DNA of 64,000 nt from the NCBI GenBank assembly GCA_051530055.1, contig CM121341.1, positions 9,362,001-9,426,000 on the forward strand, given 5' to 3'. The notes under the pieces are model-generated. The model saw only the letters and a list, made by a program, of their open reading frames with translations. It did no database searches and was not told the DNA's origin. Below, one piece after another: positions 46,360 to 58,619 of the stretch (position 1 is its first letter; each line of letters opens with the position of its first letter). The translations under genes were made by a program, and so were the position numbers. This stretch comes from Neoechinorhynchus agilis. Lineage: Eukaryota; Acanthocephala.

Positions 46360-49300
46360 TTAGAGACCTTTCCAGTTCTTTTTAGTTCCATCCTATTCGA
46401 TAATTTGTCTGGCTCCTACTATCCTCCCACATCAGGAAATGTCTGGATGTTAATAGATTATCTTTTTTGCTCCTTTCGTCTAATCCGCTCTGCTTCTTTA
46501 CACAATATTTCGTCGCTTTCAATTGTTATCGTCCCCTTTTTTGCTCTATATATTCCATACACCACCGCGCCTGCAGGAATCATCTCTTATCCGAAAATGC
46601 AAACAACTTTTATCCATTTTCGGACAGATTGAATGAAAGCGCTCCACTTCGTTTGATACCCCTCATGTTTATGATAACCATTTTTGTTCTTGGTGTTGCG
46701 AGTTTTGTGAGTGCACTTTAGGGTTTTTCTGCGAACTCGACGCGCAATATAGCATTTGGTTCGGAGATTAGTTAACCTTGAAGCTTTGTTTATACCCAGA
46801 TTGACTGCAAAGAAACTCTCATAACCACATTTATCACAGGGACGTGTTTAAGTTTTAAATGACTTCGCACTCTGCGAAATGTCAACCAGTAGGAGGTTGA
46901 AGTTTGCATGAGAAATTAGGACCACGTAGGTTTTAACGTTTGCTTTTATTTTGGTTTAATTTTCAATACGGCCTTTCGATGGAACTTTCGAAATCGTCTA
47001 ATAATGATCGAATTGAGCGCCATTCGATCGAAATTTAAAGGAAATTTTCGCTATTAAAATTTTATTCAGACACCCAACAACCGAACTCTATAATTAACTA
47101 ATTCAAAGTGTCAATTTTAATCCTCAATGCGTTTGAGACTTGTAATATTAAATCCATTGTTGTAACGGTGACACTAAAATTATTTCTCTCATTATAATAT
47201 CAGAAGTAGAGCTGCCAATCTCGATTTTTCACATATTCTTTTTAATCTATTTAGTAAGTATCATCATAATGGACAATTAATCAACATTTATCTCAAGTTT
47301 TTAACAATGAATGAAGCGTAAGCATAGGTTGTACCGATGAGAGTTTGCTGTTTTCGTTGTTTTTCAATGGATCCGTTTTCTTTGGTACCTGAATATGCAG
47401 ATTTTCGCTCAATCACGTTCGGTCATTCATCGTTAATTCTAATTAAAGTCTCCTCGTATTCCAAATAAAACAATAACTGAATGACCTATGGAGAAGATCT
47501 TATCAATGTTTGCAAATACTTATGCCTGTCTCTCATCTTAATCATTTGGCAATGACTATCGCTTCTACATTGGTCATATTTATGCTTTCTTTGTCATTAA
47601 TCTTTTTGTTATATCTGATAGAGTAGCCAAATAATAATTTCATATTTAGAACATATTGTTTGCTATTAACTGCAAGTTGATATGCTGCATCTACACACCT
47701 CTTCTTTGACTCTTCATTTTATTTTCAAAAGGAATTCCTTATTCCAATGAAAGGAAATGATCAGTAGAGTTTTTAAAAACTATTGCCCGTGATTTAGTTT
47801 AAGTGTATTTGTGCAAAAATGAATGTTTAATGCGATTGGCACCGCGGACTATTAATGCGCTCATTCTAATGAATGGTATAAAGTTCTTAATAGTTTCTTT
47901 TAACTAGAGAATTCCCCGTTTCTCGTCCATAAATTGTTTAATCAGTTTACGTTCAGCACAGTTGACTTTTACTTTCACCCTAGTTTTTTCTGGCGGAAAA
48001 TGACTTTGCAGTTTCGGCTTATTCGTTATGGAAGCTATCACAACCGGGAAATAACCACCGATCCATGAAATCAACGGATCCATCAGCTCGGTTTATCTTA
48101 GCTTTATGATGTGGGTAATATTAAAACTACGATCCTTCCTTAATGAAGAAGTTATTTTATATGAAAGTAAAAATTGTTCGTATTTTACCAATCATAATAG
48201 CTCCATCTCACTGTTTCTTTGACTTTTTCTGCAATATTGGTTGCTAAAAAACATTAAAGTACTGGCTCTATACAATATATATAAAGAAATTATTGATATA
48301 TACTTGCTTTGTGGAATTTTACCGTCTTTTCGATAGACTAACAACTATCTTTTGACGATCAAATTAATTCGGCCAGTCATGCACCGAGCGGCATTTTTGA
48401 GAGAGCATTTTATTAGTCCCCGCGTGAACTTAAAATCGAATTATGATTTAAATCCTTTTATTAGGAAAAAAATCGAAATTCATGTATAATGGATATATTT
48501 TCTATGTTTTATTTTGTGATTGAAAACCCAAACGATTGAAAATTTTCCTAGTTTTTCCTAAACAATCTTGTATTTATTTTGTCGCAAAAATGCTGTATAT
48601 AAGATAAGTAACCAGCAAACTTTTGTCCGACTTTTTTTAGCAGTCAAAAGGCGATTGGAACTACATGTGAGTATCAAATCTTTACGATTTTTGTCGTCCT
48701 GTTTAATAAGTCTTTTCAAATACTTTGCTCTTAGTTGCTATTAATTCGCATTATTTGAAACACATTATTAATTTCTAACAACCCATTGAATTTTCTTCTC
48801 TTTTGAACCAAATTTACTTTTGGTTTCTGGCACTTTGATAAATTGCCATGTTTTAATTTGATGATTTAGAAATTCCTTGGAGAATAGAAAGATAACAAAC
48901 ATGGATTGTAAGCTTTTTTAAGATAATCTTTGTGCTTAAAATAAAGCGCCATTAATTGATCGTAGATTTTCTTATCGGCTGAATTTGATTTTTGTTTGAG
49001 AATCCCATGACTGTACTACACTTATGAGTTTATACTTCCCTCCGGATTCTCACTTACCTTCTGAGGAAGAGGCGTCGGAACTGATCTTAGATTTCACCCT
49101 TAAAACTCATAAACTGTTTAAATGACTTTAACAATTTTAAACTTAGATTCATCTGTATATTTCCATTCGTTTTTCCAGGAAATTTCCTTTGACCTGCTCT
49201 TACCCTCGTGCACTCAATCTAATCATCCAGCATTCCTTGCATTAGTGCTTTTCCTCGATCTTTATCTCTCACAGCAACCGACTTCCTACCAAATTTAAAA

Positions 49301-52060
49301 TGGCGGAAAATGGGCACAGCGAATGGTCGTCCAATGTAGTCTCTCAATAAAGTATTTACCACAGTATTCTGCACCGCTGTTGCCGCTGGTGGAATTATGC
49401 TGGCGCCGAGACGATTGCACTTTCACAGAGTGAAGGCACAAAGACGTGTCTCGTCTTGTACTGCACAACCAAACAAGGAGCATTGGTAGTAAAGGGCGAG
49501 ACTTTTGTTCAAACTTAGTTCTTTACACCGCTGGGACTTTGAAATCCCAATACATTGCCAATCAGATTCCCAGGTGAAATAAGATTCTCGAAGAAAAAAC
49601 ATGTCGCGTCTACAAAGGCACCCAGAATAACTATTTGCCCCAGGCGATCACACTTCCTTCCACACTTCAGCCGCAAAAATCGAATCTGAAACATTTAAAT
49701 GAGGAAGCGTAGCGGGGAATCAGAAATTCGTTTCTCTTAACATCAAGGAATTCCAGCATATACATTTTACCGAGAAGCAGACTGATAAGATTATCACTTG
49801 AGCATGCCAGAATTTATGATGTTCATAATTGTCCGGAGGGAACACTTTATCTTTTATAAACGGTAGGAGAAAGCTCAATGAACACGGAGTCGCTCATCTA
49901 CGTTATGTTCACATTAGCAAACACCTCCAAAATCTACTGAGATTTTTAGTAGTTTAATTGTGATCAGTAAGTTTGTAGAAGTCTTGGCAGAAATTAGGTG
50001 AGATCGAAACAGAAATGGATTGCATTCGGATAATTTTCTCATCTGCCAACGCATTAATTCGCAAACTTTGCAATTCTGGTTTTCTAATGACTTCTTAGTT
50101 ATCCTAATCCACTTATTTTTTCAACTTGCACAAACCTTTTTAAGCCACGATTAATATGTAAGATTTTCAGTATCTATTCTTATACCGTTCAAATTTTTTA
50201 GTTCTGAGTTAATTATATGAGTATTGATGAACTTAATGTTGCATTTTCTGTCAAAAACTCATTGCTAACTAAAGTTAATGCAATTAAATTTTTCGTCTAA
50301 AAGTCAGTGGCTAAATCGATCATCATTTAACATGAGGATTATAACAAAGCTTTTCTAATTTAAAACGGTAAATATACTCCGTTGTAATTGTTTAATCTTC
50401 ATCCTTTTTCTATATATTCTTTATTCACAACGACTAAATCCCACAAAAATGATGCCAATTGAACTTAACTTGAAAGTAAATACTTCATTAATGATCATAA
50501 ACTTTTTTCGGTACCACTTCATTGCTTCTTAATGTTAAGAGTTTACAATTTATCCGTAGAAATGTCAGTGAAACCATTTCCCACTTCATCGAGTCTAAAT
50601 AGCTTTCAAACAATATGATTACTTCTGATTACCCGGTAACGAAAAGCAGAATATGGATCGGAAACATCAAGTGTCGCCTTTTTTGACTTTCATTGTCTTC
50701 TAACGGGTTTTCTTTGCAGAACTTAACTACTAAAACAGAGATACTCTGGTATAAACAGATAAGATTTCTTCATTGATAGGATTTTCTGAGTTGGTTTAGC
50801 CGCTTCTAGAGAGATGTAAACCACCAAAAATAGCTCGTAGATCCCATTTAAGTGTACTTCGGCTTTTCAAACTTTTAAAATTATTTAGAAACAGAACGGG
50901 AGAACTCATTTTTACGGTGAATACTCATTAGGCGTCGTGATTTCGATCTTCAATGCGATCCACCTCATCGTCTCGAACATAGCACGCCACTTAAATTGCT
51001 TTCCAGTGTACCCTTTTAGTTTGTCTGTCTCTACTAATGAAATTTGTGACCACTATGTCGCCGGATGTGCTCCTATTCTTGCCATTTCTGAAGTTTTAGG
51101 AATCTCCACAATCAATCTTTGCAACCCTTGTAATAAATGTCATTCCGCTTTAAACTCTTCGTCAGATATTATTCAGTAAATTCTTTTTTTTAATTGTTAA
51201 TTTTATTAGCAACAATAGATTTGTTGAAACGTTTGCTCTTGTGGGATTACTACACGCATTTTTAAAGAAACTTTTCTTACAATCTCAGTAGAGCTCTTCG
51301 CATTTGGTGACTTTGCTGGCACTAAATCAACAATATACTCTTTAAAAAAACAAAATTTATCGAGACTTCGGCAGCTTTATCACTCTCTTGCCGTCTTAAT
51401 TACCCTTGACAATGTTGGCATTTTTCTGTGAAATATCGGCAATTATATAGATGTCAGTGCCGCTTATGTTGAATAATTAGGAATGATAAAACGCATTGCT
51501 TAGTACTATTTTTTGCTTGGATAAGAGAAGCATGTGGATCTTCACACTTATCAAAGTTTTCTTCATTTTTAAACCACTTTTCCTTTGGGTGACATTTTAG
51601 ATAAAATGGTCTTTTTTGCAGCCAAAAATCCTGATTTTGAATCGCATAATCCGGAAAACTCATTGTTTTTGTCTTTTAGGTTGCGATTGATGGATTTTGC
51701 GCCTCATTTACACATTAGGATTCGCACTAAAAGTTTTGCTTGCTTCAAGATCACTGAGAAAACAATACGCATCTGATTTTAAGCTATTCGTATTCTCCAC
51801 ATTTACTTGGTAGATTTTGTTGAGATAACAAAAAGAAACAACACGCCACCTCTCTGTAGACCACTCAAATGGTCCAAGTGGACACCCTCCTCGTTAAGAT
51901 TTTTCTCAAAAATATTGCGAGTTCATCAATGTTTTGTTTGAAAACTCTCTGTTGATTGGAACCAAATAACGTCAATGTGATAGGATTGAAAGTCATTTTA
52001 GTATTTCAGTTGTAGGCTAGATTAAAGATCGAGGATGGATGTTAAGGTAAAAAAATTAAA
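46360..52060. other. 5.7 kb without a supportable gene
   Basis: Unique AT-rich DNA. The longest frames (46330-46721, 49295-49483, 50937-51179) show no known domain, signal or phase-consistent splicing partner. Long regulatory DNA, introns of a gene with tiny exons, or ncRNA cannot be excluded. Confidence 0.5.
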
Positions 52061-52082
52061 TTTCCTATTTCTACTGTTTCAG

Positions 52083-53287
52083 ATGGGTTGCACTGGGTCT
52101 AAGACCAAAGATGAAGACACCCACCCATACTCTGATAAGGTTCCGTTGACTACTACAAACATCTCAAATGCGGTGGACACTGATCAGAATTTCCATGATG
52201 ACAAACGATTTGAGAATGTGCCATACATTGATGCAGCTGGCACTCCGGCTACAACAGTGAAGCCATCTCCTTATGGATGCGGCGAAAAAGTTAAGATCGA
52301 GCGACTGAGCGACGCTGAATGCGTGGTGACGACCTCATATCAGAATCAGCGAGTTTTTAACAATGAACAAACTCTTAGTAGGCTTAAGGAAGAAGCGTAC
52401 GACGTCGTAAAGAAGAAGATGTCTGAGAAGGACGACGAATGGGAAGTCCTTCGGCATATTCAGGCATCGTCCGCGAGCAATGGAACACATGAGGCGAATT
52501 GCGTTCAAAGTGCAAATCAAGAATGTTCATGTTTCGACAGATCACTAATGCTTAGACTCATTGAAGTTATTAGGAATGGCGAAGGAGAAGTGGGTTCTGG
52601 CATAAAGAACCTCGATGACTTGTGTAAGTTTGTAGGAAAATCAAATGGAGATATTGACGGAAAGTTTGATATTCGCTTGGAGAAGTGCATTGCGTTTTTA
52701 CTAGAGTACGCACAGTCTCAGTCGGACCGGGGAAGTTTTTTAAGAGCTATTGGCAGTCGCTTAAGTGCCGGTGAGAATGATAATTTGACGGGATTAGACG
52801 GTCGTCCTGGGAGGTTGGGTTCACATATTACCGGGACGAACGCAGATCAGGGCTTTTAAATCGAACCTCTGGAAACGATGGAATCACAGTCCATTGCCGC
52901 GAAGATGAGAATGTGGAAGTTATGGTTAAGAAGACTGTCATAAGAAAAGATACTGATAATGGTTATATAAAGGAATATCTTGCAAGTCGAGGTCTAGAGT
53001 ACAGTGAGGATATTGTGAACGCTCAAGAAATTCTTATTGAGACGGAGCCTCCAGCTGAGATCGATAACGAATTAAAGAAGCGGGCTGAGATGTTGATGCG
53101 TCTGGCGGATTCCGTAAATAGCGCAGACGATGGAAAAGTGGAAGATGGTAATGCCGGGAGTTCACCAGATCATTCTGCGTCCGGACAGTTACGCGATTCC
53201 AGTGATAAACGATCAGCCACAAGTGCTGAGACCGTTCTCAGTGAAGTGGTCAACGAGCTTACCGAGGCTATAATTAAAGATTTTTGA
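52083..53287 (+). CDS. Large protein with acylation-type N-terminus (374 aa)
   Basis: The ATG directly follows TTTCAG (acceptor or trans-splice site), so the start is MGCTGSKTKDE, a strong myristoylation signal (Gly2, Ser6, Lys7) with Cys3 for palmitoylation. The frame is continued by an 80-nt intron, 52771-52850 (GTGAG donor, CAG acceptor), giving exactly 375 codons. The protein is acidic and hydrophilic; around residues 155-225 is a likely helical region (SLMLRLIEVIR ... RLEKCIAFLLEYAQ), and the C-terminus has another helix (VVNELTEAIIKDF). No signal peptide or membrane segment. Family unknown; membrane-anchored cytoplasmic role inferred from the N-terminus. AATAAA at 53372. Confidence 0.75.
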
Positions 53288-53843
53288 ACAAAGAAAAGAG
53301 TCCGAAGGCACCAGTGAGTTTGTGTAGAGTTGATTCCGGTGGTGGTTCGTGATGCACGAGTTATATGCTAATAATAAAGAGTTTTTGCCAATGGCGAAAA
53401 TCCTTCTTTAGTTTGCCGAGAAATGATTGTCATAAAATGATTGAAAGTCTCGTTGAATAGAATTCTGAAATAAGTCTAACGACGAATAGACGACTCTTAA
53501 AACATTCGAATTGTTCTCATTAATTTTCAAAAACGTCCCATCAGAAATGCGAATGATCCCAAAGAGGCTGATTTTGTCTGTTAGTTTTATTTTTTCCTAG
53601 TAAATTGAATGATGTAGATGCATACTAAGAAATTCTTTGTTTTTAATTCACTCAATTAGTTTAAACCTCTTGTCACTTTGTGTGTTTGTCAGATATAGCC
53701 AAATTGGTAAATATGAAAAGACGTATTGGCTTTCCTAAGGCTTTTTCTCCTTAAAAATGATACCAAACGAGATCTTTTGTGTGTGTGTGTTTGCACAGTG
53801 CGAATTATATTAGCACTTTGAAATGCTGCGTAGAAAAACCAAT

Positions 53844-54135
53844 CATAGAAGTGAGTATAATTGAAAGGAAACTTGCGTATTTCTCTTATTTCCAAGTGAA
53901 GGAATTTTGGATTTCAATTCCTAGTGCTTCACAGATATTCATCCGTCACACATGAAGATTTTTTGTCTTAAATACAAGTCCTTTAACCTCATAGAAGTGA
54001 GTATAATTGAAAGGAAACTTGCGTATTTCTCTTATTTCCAAGTAAAGGAATTTTGGATTTCAATTCCTAGTGCTTCACAGATATTCATCCGCCACACATG
54101 AAGATTTTTTGTCTTAAATACAAGTCCTTTAACCT
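53844..54135. repeat. Direct tandem duplication, 146 bp x 2
   Basis: Both copies start ATAGAAGTGAGTATAATTGA and end CAAGTCCTTTAACCTCA, with only two or three differences (for example GTGAAGG/GTAAAGG). A recent local duplication in intergenic DNA. Confidence 0.95.
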
Positions 54136-55927
54136 CAAAGTTGCCATCTGAGTTATAAATTGAGTTTTTGCAGGTTGAGTCAAAATACGATTTTATAGAA
54201 CCAACGGAACGAAAAAGTGAATCCGTAGTGAAAAAAATCTCATTTCAATCTAATTTAGTAGTGTAGACCTTAAAACTATGCAGCTACCAACAAACTCGGG
54301 TTTTTCCCCTCGTCCTTCAAATGTTTTGAAAAACAATTGGTCTGTTCAGTATTCAACTTTTGTTTCATGGTTGCAGTTCTTGCAAAAGAAAAAATCGTGA
54401 AATCATTCAAAATTTTTGAACTTCGTTTTTAAATAATCTCAAATTCCGTACACTGCTTAAGATTTCATTTTTCACAACAACAAAAAAGAACTAACCGAGA
54501 TTTGAAATTCAATTACATCCTTCACTTTAGACGTTGCTCATTTCCTAGAATGCCTCATGAATGAGTGATCTCTAATTGAAAACGTCTATGAAAAGATAGA
54601 AAATCATCTAACGTCGAGATTTACTGTAAAACTACTTAAGACGAATGGCTGTCAAGTAGAAGTTTTTGGCAAAGATTTTCCCTAGAGTCGTTGTTTTTAA
54701 ATTTCGTGAATTTCACTTTGCCCATTTGTTGTGGCTTATGAATATTACAGGTCCTTATTTTATGCATGAATACATTTACTCTATAAACCCAATCAAGCAT
54801 TCAAAAGAGTCGCTCAAGTTTGCTGTTCGTTCATTAAGCATTGTACTCGTTAAAATATGAGATTGCATGGAGACGTTTGATACTCCATTGATAGCATTTT
54901 ATATCGAATTACTGTTACGCAGTTGCTTTGGAGAAACACTTTAATCGCACTCGTTTCCTATAGTTTCCTCTTGGACTAATTTAAAGTATTGGTCTCAGAA
55001 ATTTATAGTCAAATTTCTAAATCTGAAAAATACACTGAGCCGAGAACAGAAGATAAATAATAAAATTATAACACTGTAAATGGTGGTTTATCTTTAAGAC
55101 ACTTCTTTTTAGCTCTGCTAAAACTTATTCACTTAAATTTGAAGAATATCTTCACCTTTTTAATATATTAAAAGAATTAACTTGCTTTGCGAGAATGTTT
55201 TGCGAACTAGACTTCTAATTGCGAAATTCCTAAGTGATTAATTGCATTATGCGTTTGAAAAGAAACAAATAGATATAATTTCATTTTAATCAAATTAAAA
55301 ATTGTCCTTTTCGTCCCAAGGGTTCCACATTTCACATAAATGTTAGTTATGATGAAAGCAGAGATTTATTTCAGCGTCTCGAATTCAAAGCTTGTTATTT
55401 GTTCGAAACAATCATAAAGGCAGATCAGTTGGCAAATCTTAATGGTTTCTCTCAAAATCTGAAACGACCATTTTTTAATTCGTTGTTTCATTTTTTCTTC
55501 ATAAAATTCAAGCTTGTTAGATCAATTTAGACAATATTCGATACATTTAGGCAATCCACATGAACTGAGGTTATTTATGGCTTTCTCTATAGGATATAAT
55601 TTTCGGAACCTTTTATTTTTGCCCTAAACAAAATACTTCTCTCATCAGTAAACGAAAAGCAACGGGTCACTTTCCATTTAAACTTTGAAAAAGTCCACAT
55701 TCTGCTTAAACGAACGCTCAATCGTACCCTTTTGAATGCGCTGCTAAATCTTCTTCAAACAACATGCTGATGGCAAATAGCTTTGAAATTTTTCTTTTAT
55801 TAACTCCAAGGCTATTTTTTAATCTTTTAGACTTGGACGGGCAGAACATATTCACTAGCACTAGGATATAATTTATAAGCAACAACCTACTTCCTGTTCC
55901 AACAATCTTATTTAACCGGCAGCGGTA

Positions 55928-58094
55928 ATGAAGCCATGGAGGGAGGAATATGATCATGTGTGCGATTACACCTCGATTCCCACCACTTATGAACAATTGA
56001 TCAACTTTAACCTTTGCACGATGCTTTCAGTTATTTGTTTGGTGTTTTGTGGGATCAGTACACTCATGGTGATTCTTAATTGTCTCGTAAATCAAGAAAG
56101 ATCCAAAAGATACCGAATCCTAACAACCTTCTACTCACATCTGCTTGTGTTCGCAACCGCTGGAATGTACGGATGGTCATTTATTTACTCTCTTAGCCAT
56201 CTCACTCACGTATCACTCACCACTCGATACACTCATCTTTGTCAAATCACTGTATTTCTCAACAATTTTGCTTTTGATGGATACACAATGCTCAGTTGTG
56301 TGTTCAGTGTGTTCCAGACGACCAGGGTTACACGAAGTCGCTTTGCAAAGAAATTCTTTACCGTCAGGAACACTACAAGAGATTGGGTATTCGTCAGGAG
56401 GCTAAGAACATGTTTTAAAGGTTCTAAACCAGTTTATTCGATATTTCCTATAATGCTGATACCATTTCAAACGAACCAACGTCCTTAGATCCCCATTTTT
56501 TTAAAACAAACATCAAAACAATACAATGGGAAAATCCTGCGGGATGATAAAACTTAAATTGTAGTGATGATAATCCCTAGCCAAATATAAGATATTTCCA
56601 AAGAAGGAGCCTATCTAGAAAACAATTTACAATGACTGATGAAGCTTCCGCCACTCCAAATACCTCTCGTTAAAATACGCTTTATCCAATCGGAGGTGGA
56701 GGATTATGATCATCACAATTTTTGGCAAGTTCAATGAAACAAATTACGAATCTGATTAGAACTCCCCGTAAAGTTCAATTACTCCGTCTATACTTTAATG
56801 ATAAAAAACATTTGTATTTTAAATTATCGATATGTGATGAGTTACCGGTTTATATGATTAGAGAATTATTGTTTAGAAGTCTTCACCCGCGGTAAAAAGT
56901 TTATTAAAGACGTTTCGAACATTGCCGGGTTCATCATCAATTCTATTGTGCACGTGGTTAAATGAAATCGACGAGGTTCGCAGAACGTTTTTAATAAAAA
57001 AAATATTTATCGGGTGAAGACTTCTAAATACTTGTGTTTACTTTAAGGTTAACGGATTTTTTCCAACTTTTTTCGGTGTAAAGATACGACTTGGAGAGTT
57101 TGAAGGAATTTTCCGCCGTATTTAATGATTTTATCAATAACTGTCTAAAACAGTCGGCTCTCTAGACTTCTAATTAAACAAAGAAATGAGGCAGTTTAAA
57201 ATCAAAGAGAAATATCCCACTTGCTTTCAATTATTATTTTTTGATCTGAAAGCTATATACTCGACTTATTTAGAAAAGTGTCACGGGTAATCTAAAAAAA
57301 GTATCGATGTGATTGCCTCGAATATGCATTTATCATTTCCTTTCTGAATTCTGGTTTATTACACCCGAAAAAAAGCGAACTACATTAGATCTAAATTTAT
57401 TAAATCTTATCTAAAAAATTTAAGTGAATAATTTAAAAATCCTAGAATCCAAATACCTCAATAGATGGACTTCCTCAACACGGATGCTCAATCGGATAGA
57501 ATAGTGGTTATTACTATATTCTTGATTTCATTCTTAATGTCAAGTCTAGTGATTCGTCCCTCAGTAATGCGAGTATACGATCGTAACACCAGTCATTTCA
57601 AGGAATACTGCGTTCATACTGTTCTGGAGGACAAGATACCGAGTGATCAACGATTTTGGCAGATTTATCAGATGATTCGGGTAATAATGGGCGTCGTGGT
57701 TCCAGCTATCCTCTACACAACTTCAATGGTCATCTTCATTAGATATGTAGCTAAACGCAAAATGATTTGCGGATTTCCTTTCAGGATCAATAATAGCAAC
57801 TCCGGTCCGACTGAGCGGGACAATGTCGACACTGTTCAATCCTTGAAATACTTTTATATCATTGTGCACCGATCACTCAAGTATGCAACGCATATAACCG
57901 TTGGAATAGTAGTCGAGATCGTCCCTATTTACTTTCACTATTATATTATGAGGAATCAGGCATGCGCACTCATTCAATTGACTCTTAGGATGACCAGTAT
58001 TTTGATGTACATGTCCGTATCGGTCAATATACTATTCAACAAACAAGGGAGAAAAATACTTAAGAAAATCTTTACGAAAAGTAAAGTAGTGTGA
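55928..58094 (+). CDS. Rhodopsin-like 7TM G-protein-coupled receptor
   Basis: Two exons, 55928-56386 and 57465-58094, join in phase 0 to 362 aa. Exon 1 holds a short N-terminus and TM1-TM3 (around LSVICLVFCGISTLMVILNC, TTFYSHLLVFATAGMYGW and FLNNFAFDGYTMLSCVFSVF), ending in an unusual QTTRV where DRY is expected. Exon 2 holds TM4-TM7 (IVVITIFLISFLMSSLVI; an ECL2 Cys in FKEYCVHTV that can pair with the Cys at the start of TM3; IMGVVVPAILYTTSMVIF; a TM7 ending VSVNILFN) and a short basic tail. This is the layout of invertebrate peptide-type class A receptors. Ligand unknown. A MITE lies in the intron. The splice donor is chosen by phase; GTCAGG sites nearby are alternatives. Confidence 0.75.
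56846..57040. repeat. Complete MITE in the GPCR intron
   Basis: Inverted ends TTTAGAAGTCTTCACCCG (left) and CGGGTGAAGACTTCTAAA (right), continuing inward as TTTATTAAAGACGTTTCGAAC against the complement of GTTCG-AGAACGTTTTTAATAAA. Terminal repeats of about 60 bp in an element of about 165 bp. Its left half also occurs in the ERAL1 intron at 21206. Confidence 0.85.
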
Positions 58095-58414
58095 CCGATA
58101 TGTAGGTCGGGTATAATTTAGATTTAACCATTTCAAGAAAAGTACACATTCAACGTGGTTTTATAACCTTCTTAGAATGTAAACATCTCCAACATTTTTA
58201 GGCACCCCTTCCTCGGCTTTTTAGCTTTTTTTGCTTCTTGGCTTGAAACCACACACTTGGACTCTAAAATCAGAATCAATAGAACCAGCTTGTCAGTAAA
58301 AACATTAAACGAATTCAACACTCACCTCGAAGTATAAAACTGGCCGAATTTGTACATTACGTAGTTGTGCCGGGGAATCTCTATTTAAGTAGGTCAAAGG
58401 GTTCAAATTCAACG

Positions 58415-58610
58415 ATCGATGATGGCTCACAAAGAAAAAGGGGACGAAATACTTCGTTGAAGGGAAGAGGAAACTCTCTTTCTCGGGAGGATCCGAACAG
58501 TTTCATACAAAACTCATAACCGTAAGTTTTTGAGAGTCAAAGTGATTTTATGCGCTTCTACGATGTAAAAGATCGGTTGGTTGGGTGTCCAAAAGAACAA
58601 AAGCCGAGTA
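58415..58610 (-). repeat. Inverted single copy of the 332-bp repeat
   Basis: The complement of the 42-kb unit: GGGGACGAAATACTTCGTTG, CTCGGGAGGATCCGAACAG and GATCGGTTGGTTGGGTGTCC in reverse order. On either side, a short direct repeat AATCAATAGAACCAGCTTGT occurs at about 58271 and 58633. Confidence 0.85.
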
Positions 58611-58619
58611 AGGGATGAT

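Noticed and set aside
46330-46721. Two overlapping frames with a hydrophobic stretch after the 174-bp satellite
   Set aside because: The start lies in the last satellite unit and the hydrophobic part is what T-rich DNA gives in any frame.
49300-49500. Possible short exon starting MAENGHSEWSS, and an Ala/Gly-rich frame behind it
   Set aside because: Joining them needs a 29-nt intron and gives no recognisable protein; support too weak.
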